DNA from: a virus
Length of the DNA: 43,791 nucleotides
Direction: 5' to 3' (one strand)
IMG/VR virus record: IMGVR_UViG_3300020185_000093
Coordinates: 1 to 43,791 of that record
The notes under the pieces were generated by a model. It was not told where the DNA came from. It made no database searches and saw only the letters and a list, made by a program, of their open reading frames with translations. Shown here piece by piece: positions 40,983 to 43,791 of the stretch. A program made the position numbers and the translations under genes. The stretch's first letter is position 1; every line of letters begins with the position of its first letter.

Positions 40983-42650
40983 TTATAGAGTATTTAAACC
41001 TGAAATATTGATTTTACCATAAAATTCTGGTCTAACCATTTTCTTAGCATATCTAGTTAATAGACCTTTTCTTGGTACGAACGTATCTGGATCGTATACA
41101 AGTGGAGTCATGATTAACGGAATGTAAGGAGCAAATACAGCACCACTTTCTAAGAACTGAGTACCTCTATATCCTAATAGGATTGTGTTAGCAGTCATGT
41201 AAGGGTTTTTGTATACTTTTTGGCGACTATTTAAAGCACCAACTTTTTGTACACCAAATGCGTAACTTGCTTTAGTAGCATCACCATCTGAATCAGCAGC
41301 AAATCCTGGAATAGATTCCAAAACAGTTGCTACAGTTGGAGAAACAACCATAAAGTTAGCTCCACCACGTAAAGTTTTCTGGTGAATGATATTACTTAAT
41401 TTTTGGATTTTAGTTCCTAATGTTTGGAACCATTGTCCTTGTGAATTATAGAATCCAAGATTTGTAATAGTACCATTTCCGCCACCTGAGATAGCTTCAT
41501 TGTTTACAGCTGACCAATTTTCAGTTCCTGCAGCAGCAGAATCGATTAGCATACTTAAGATTTCTAAGTCAATTTCCAAAGAAATGTACTCACTTAAGAT
41601 TGAAGTTAATTCAGCTTCAGCATCTAATGCATGGTATGCATTTAAATCCTGTGCAAATTCTGGTGTCCATACAGCTTTAAGTTTTCTAGTTTTAGCAACA
41701 ATTGCAGATGATTGCATCTGGATGTTGATTTCTGGAATTACTTGACCAGTTTCGTTGTATGAGTTTGGATTAGGGTTACCTGCTTCAAAATCACCTCTGT
41801 TATTATCAGTTGGTTGAAGTTGGTAATTTACATTTACATCATTAGTTGTAATAGCAGTATCTAAACAGATAAATGTTACTTTTTCAGTTACTGCATCGTA
41901 TGTAGTAAATTCTGATACTTGTACACCAGCTACAGAACCATCAGATCCTGTTGGTACAACAGCAGTTGTAGATCCTGTAAATAATTGGAATCCTTTAACA
42001 CCTTCAAAATCACCAAATGCTAAGTCTGCTGCATCTACAACAACTTTTTGATAATCTCCAGCAACAGCAGATGCAGAATAATCAGAGTTAAAGTTAAAGT
42101 CAACCCAATCTGCATTACTTCTTACAGAAGTAATAGCTAAAGATTCACTATTTTGAATAGAATATCCAAAACGACCTGATCCATAAAGACCACCTGTGTT
42201 AGTGTTACCGAAAGGTTCATTACCACCTTTGTCACCATATAATGATCCACCAGCAGTAAATGGAGATTTACTAGATCCATATTGGAAATCTAGGAAAAAT
42301 ACAAGTCCAGAAGGTAAATTCATTGGTTGTACTGATACAAATTCTTGTGCAGCAATTTGTCCGAATACTTTACGTACTAATGGTAAAGCAACTCCAGCCC
42401 ACTGTCCACCAACGTTTACGCCAGTTTGTGAAGTGAATGTTCCACCATTTCCTACACCACCACTAGTTTGTGATGATTCAACAACAAGTTGTTTAGCTTG
42501 GTTTTCAAGAATAAGACCCATATTATTTTTGTGGGCACCATTCAAACCTTCTAATAAACCTGTCTTTTCCCATTTACTAGCTAATCTAGCCGCGTCAGAC
42601 TGTAAAGACTGGTATGGGTTCGCGCTTTCTAATAGAGTATTTAAGCTCAT
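40983..42650 (-). CDS. 23: Major capsid protein (gp23-like)
   Basis: This 555-residue protein is the T4-type HK97-fold capsid subunit. The N-terminus (LLESANPYQSLQSDAARLASKWEKTGLLEG) followed by NNMGLILENQAKQLV is typical, as is GVALPLVRKVFGQIAAQEFVSVQPMNLPSGLVFFLDFQYG. The C-terminal end is FVPRKGLLTRYAKKMVRPEFYGKI. T4 gp23 is 521 residues and is cut by the prohead protease after a (L/I)-x-E site. Candidate sites here are LLE/G at 32-34 and ILE/N at 47-49. It follows the scaffold gene, the T4 order, and ends before a strong terminator. Confidence 0.9.
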   Translation of the reverse strand: MSLNTLLESANPYQSLQSDAARLASKWEKTGLLEGLNGAHKNNMGLILENQAKQLVVESSQTSGGVGNGGTFTSQTGVNVGGQWAGVALPLVRKVFGQIAAQEFVSVQPMNLPSGLVFFLDFQYGSSKSPFTAGGSLYGDKGGNEPFGNTNTGGLYGSGRFGYSIQNSESLAITSVRSNADWVDFNFNSDYSASAVAGDYQKVVVDAADLAFGDFEGVKGFQLFTGSTTAVVPTGSDGSVAGVQVSEFTTYDAVTEKVTFICLDTAITTNDVNVNYQLQPTDNNRGDFEAGNPNPNSYNETGQVIPEINIQMQSSAIVAKTRKLKAVWTPEFAQDLNAYHALDAEAELTSILSEYISLEIDLEILSMLIDSAAAGTENWSAVNNEAISGGGNGTITNLGFYNSQGQWFQTLGTKIQKLSNIIHQKTLRGGANFMVVSPTVATVLESIPGFAADSDGDATKASYAFGVQKVGALNSRQKVYKNPYMTANTILLGYRGTQFLESGAVFAPYIPLIMTPLVYDPDTFVPRKGLLTRYAKKMVRPEFYGKINISGLNTL

Positions 42651-42685
42651 TTTTAAAGTTTTTTAAGGGTTATTTTAATTGTTTT

Positions 42686-43791
42686 TTAAATTAATCCAGC
42701 AAGTTTACGCATACGATTGTATACATCATTGCTTTCAATAATTGGTTGTTTTTTAGCTTCAGTTATTGTTCCAGTTGCTTTAGAAGCACTACCTTGTGGT
42801 CTTACTTTAGTTTCTGTTTTTGATACTAAACCTTCGTTTAATGTTTCAAAAATAACTTTAGCTTCTTTTACTGTTGACGCTTTATCAAATGCTTTAAGCA
42901 CTTTAACTTTTTTGTCTTCAGATAAGTTTTTAGATTTAAAAACTTTGTTTGTGTAAAGAAGTTTAGCATTTAAAAGGTTAACTTCATTCAATTCTTTTTT
43001 AAGCTCCTGAATTTCTTCCATTGCTTCTTTGAATCTCATTTTTTCGGTCTCTTTTTCAACTTTAGAGTCATCTTTGTCTCCATCCTCGTTTCCAACACCT
43101 TTTTCACCTTTGTCCATGTCTTTTGCTTCGTCGATTTCTACATCAACATCTACATCTTCAACATCTTCTACGTCTACAACGTCTTCAATATCTTCCTCTT
43201 CAAAATCCTCACCAGCTTCAATTGTTCCGTCTGCTACTAAATCTTTAATAACATCCTCAATGAATCCTTTTAAGTCATCTTCTGACATATCTTCAAGGTC
43301 AATTTCCTCGTCGTCCATGTCATCTTCCATGTCTTCTTTTTCGTCCTTCATACCATCTTCGTAGCCTTCTTCTTCGGCATCAGTTCTAGCATCTTCAGTA
43401 ATTTCTTCGGATACTTCTTCTGATACTTTCATAGATTTAAGTTCTTTTTCGATGTCGTCTTTAGCGTCTTCGAATCCGTCCTTATAGCCTTCTTGTTCAG
43501 CATCTGTACGTTTGTCTTCATCCAATTCAAGTTCAGCAAGTAACTCGTCTAGGTTAATTTCATCAAGCTCTTCTTTAGCTTCATCCATATCTTCTTTCTC
43601 TTCTTTCATGTCATCTTTAGTGTCTATTTCTTCTTTAACGTCGTCTTCTTCATACTTATCGTATCCTTCGTCAACGTCTTCTTTGTCCATTTCTTCTAAT
43701 TTTGCTGAAAGCATAGATTTTAGATGTGGTGTGAATGCTTCTTCAAGAGCAAGTTTTGCGTTTGCAATAGCAGTTTCTTTAACAGCTTTAG
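42686..43791 (-). CDS. 22: Prohead core scaffold protein (gp22-like), 5' end cut by window edge
   Basis: The frame stays open upstream of the Met at 43714 to the window edge, with in-frame residues AKLALEEAFTPHLKSMLSAK, so the true start is outside. At least 368 residues are visible. The middle is extremely acidic (many Asp/Glu runs in the visible half), with charged repeats of the RTDAEQEGYKDGFEDAKDD / RTDAEEEGYEDGMKDEKED type. The C-terminal part is helical (FKEAMEEIQELKKELNEVN) and ends NDVYNRMRKLAGLI, as in gp22 of T4-like phages. It forms the internal core on which gp23 assembles and is degraded during maturation. Position just before gp23 supports the call. Confidence 0.8.
   Translation of the reverse strand, partial: KAVKETAIANAKLALEEAFTPHLKSMLSAKLEEMDKEDVDEGYDKYEEDDVKEEIDTKDDMKEEKEDMDEAKEELDEINLDELLAELELDEDKRTDAEQEGYKDGFEDAKDDIEKELKSMKVSEEVSEEITEDARTDAEEEGYEDGMKDEKEDMEDDMDDEEIDLEDMSEDDLKGFIEDVIKDLVADGTIEAGEDFEEEDIEDVVDVEDVEDVDVDVEIDEAKDMDKGEKGVGNEDGDKDDSKVEKETEKMRFKEAMEEIQELKKELNEVNLLNAKLLYTNKVFKSKNLSEDKKVKVLKAFDKASTVKEAKVIFETLNEGLVSKTETKVRPQGSASKATGTITEAKKQPIIESNDVYNRMRKLAGLI

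Noticed and set aside
43029-43364. Ser-rich plus-strand frame opposite the scaffold gene
   Set aside because: It is the antisense of Asp/Glu-rich codons of the gp22-like gene.

Overview
The window is a piece of a T4-like (myovirus) phage genome. Every gene I can support lies on the minus strand, so transcription runs from high to low coordinates. The DNA is visibly AT-rich. The starts I inspected have A-rich leaders and no clear Shine-Dalgarno sequence, a pattern usual for Bacteroidetes and their phages. A Bacteroidetes (probably flavobacterial) host is therefore likely, but it is an inference.

Layout in transcription order. (1) 43791-40983: prohead core scaffold (gp22-like, cut by the window edge) and major capsid protein (gp23-like), closed by a strong terminator. 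(2) 40788-36320: PhoH-like ATPase, two small virion-type proteins, then neck and tail-completion proteins resembling gp13, gp14 and gp15. (3) 36301-28360: a fibre module of a small adaptor, three paralogous fibres with long collagen-like Gly-Thr-Ser/Gly-Ser-Ser repeats, and two small unknown genes. The last fibre ends in a YadA-like head and an S74 self-cleaving chaperone. (4) 28327-18577: a tightly packed glycan-modification cassette holding a GT-B glycosyltransferase, a GT25 enzyme fused to a decayed methyltransferase, a PhyH-type dioxygenase, a methyltransferase, a GT9-like enzyme, a 1248-residue enzyme with four catalytic domains, and another probable glycosyltransferase. (5) 18542-4720: contractile tail genes for sheath, tube, a gp26-like tape-measure chaperone with an apparent frameshifted partner, tape measure, baseplate proteins, a gp53-like LysM protein, and a large hub protein ending in an M15 peptidase. 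(6) 4683-1: replication and recombination genes, namely a compact family A DNA polymerase, an unknown gene, a lipoprotein, a gp32-like ssDNA-binding protein and UvsX (cut by the window edge).

Regulation. A 12-base motif, sense-strand consensus ATAT(T/G)TATAA(T/C)A, precedes about a dozen virion genes. In four places it follows directly after an intrinsic terminator (near 40.93, 39.05, 15.31 and 14.25 kb). I read these as terminator/late-promoter switches. A different motif, TTCGTATATT, precedes the polymerase and gp32-like genes and may be an early or middle promoter.

The most unusual feature is the combination of regions 3 and 4. The four-domain enzyme contains a module resembling bacterial autotransporter heptosyltransferases (Aah/TibC type, with its four-cysteine iron-finger pattern). 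It lies in the same array as fibres made of hundreds of Ser/Thr residues in Gly-X-Y repeats. I propose that the phage glycosylates its own collagen-like fibres. This is a hypothesis drawn from sequence and context only. No tRNA, CRISPR array, insertion sequence or integrase was seen, and no stretch above about 200 bases lacks a gene.
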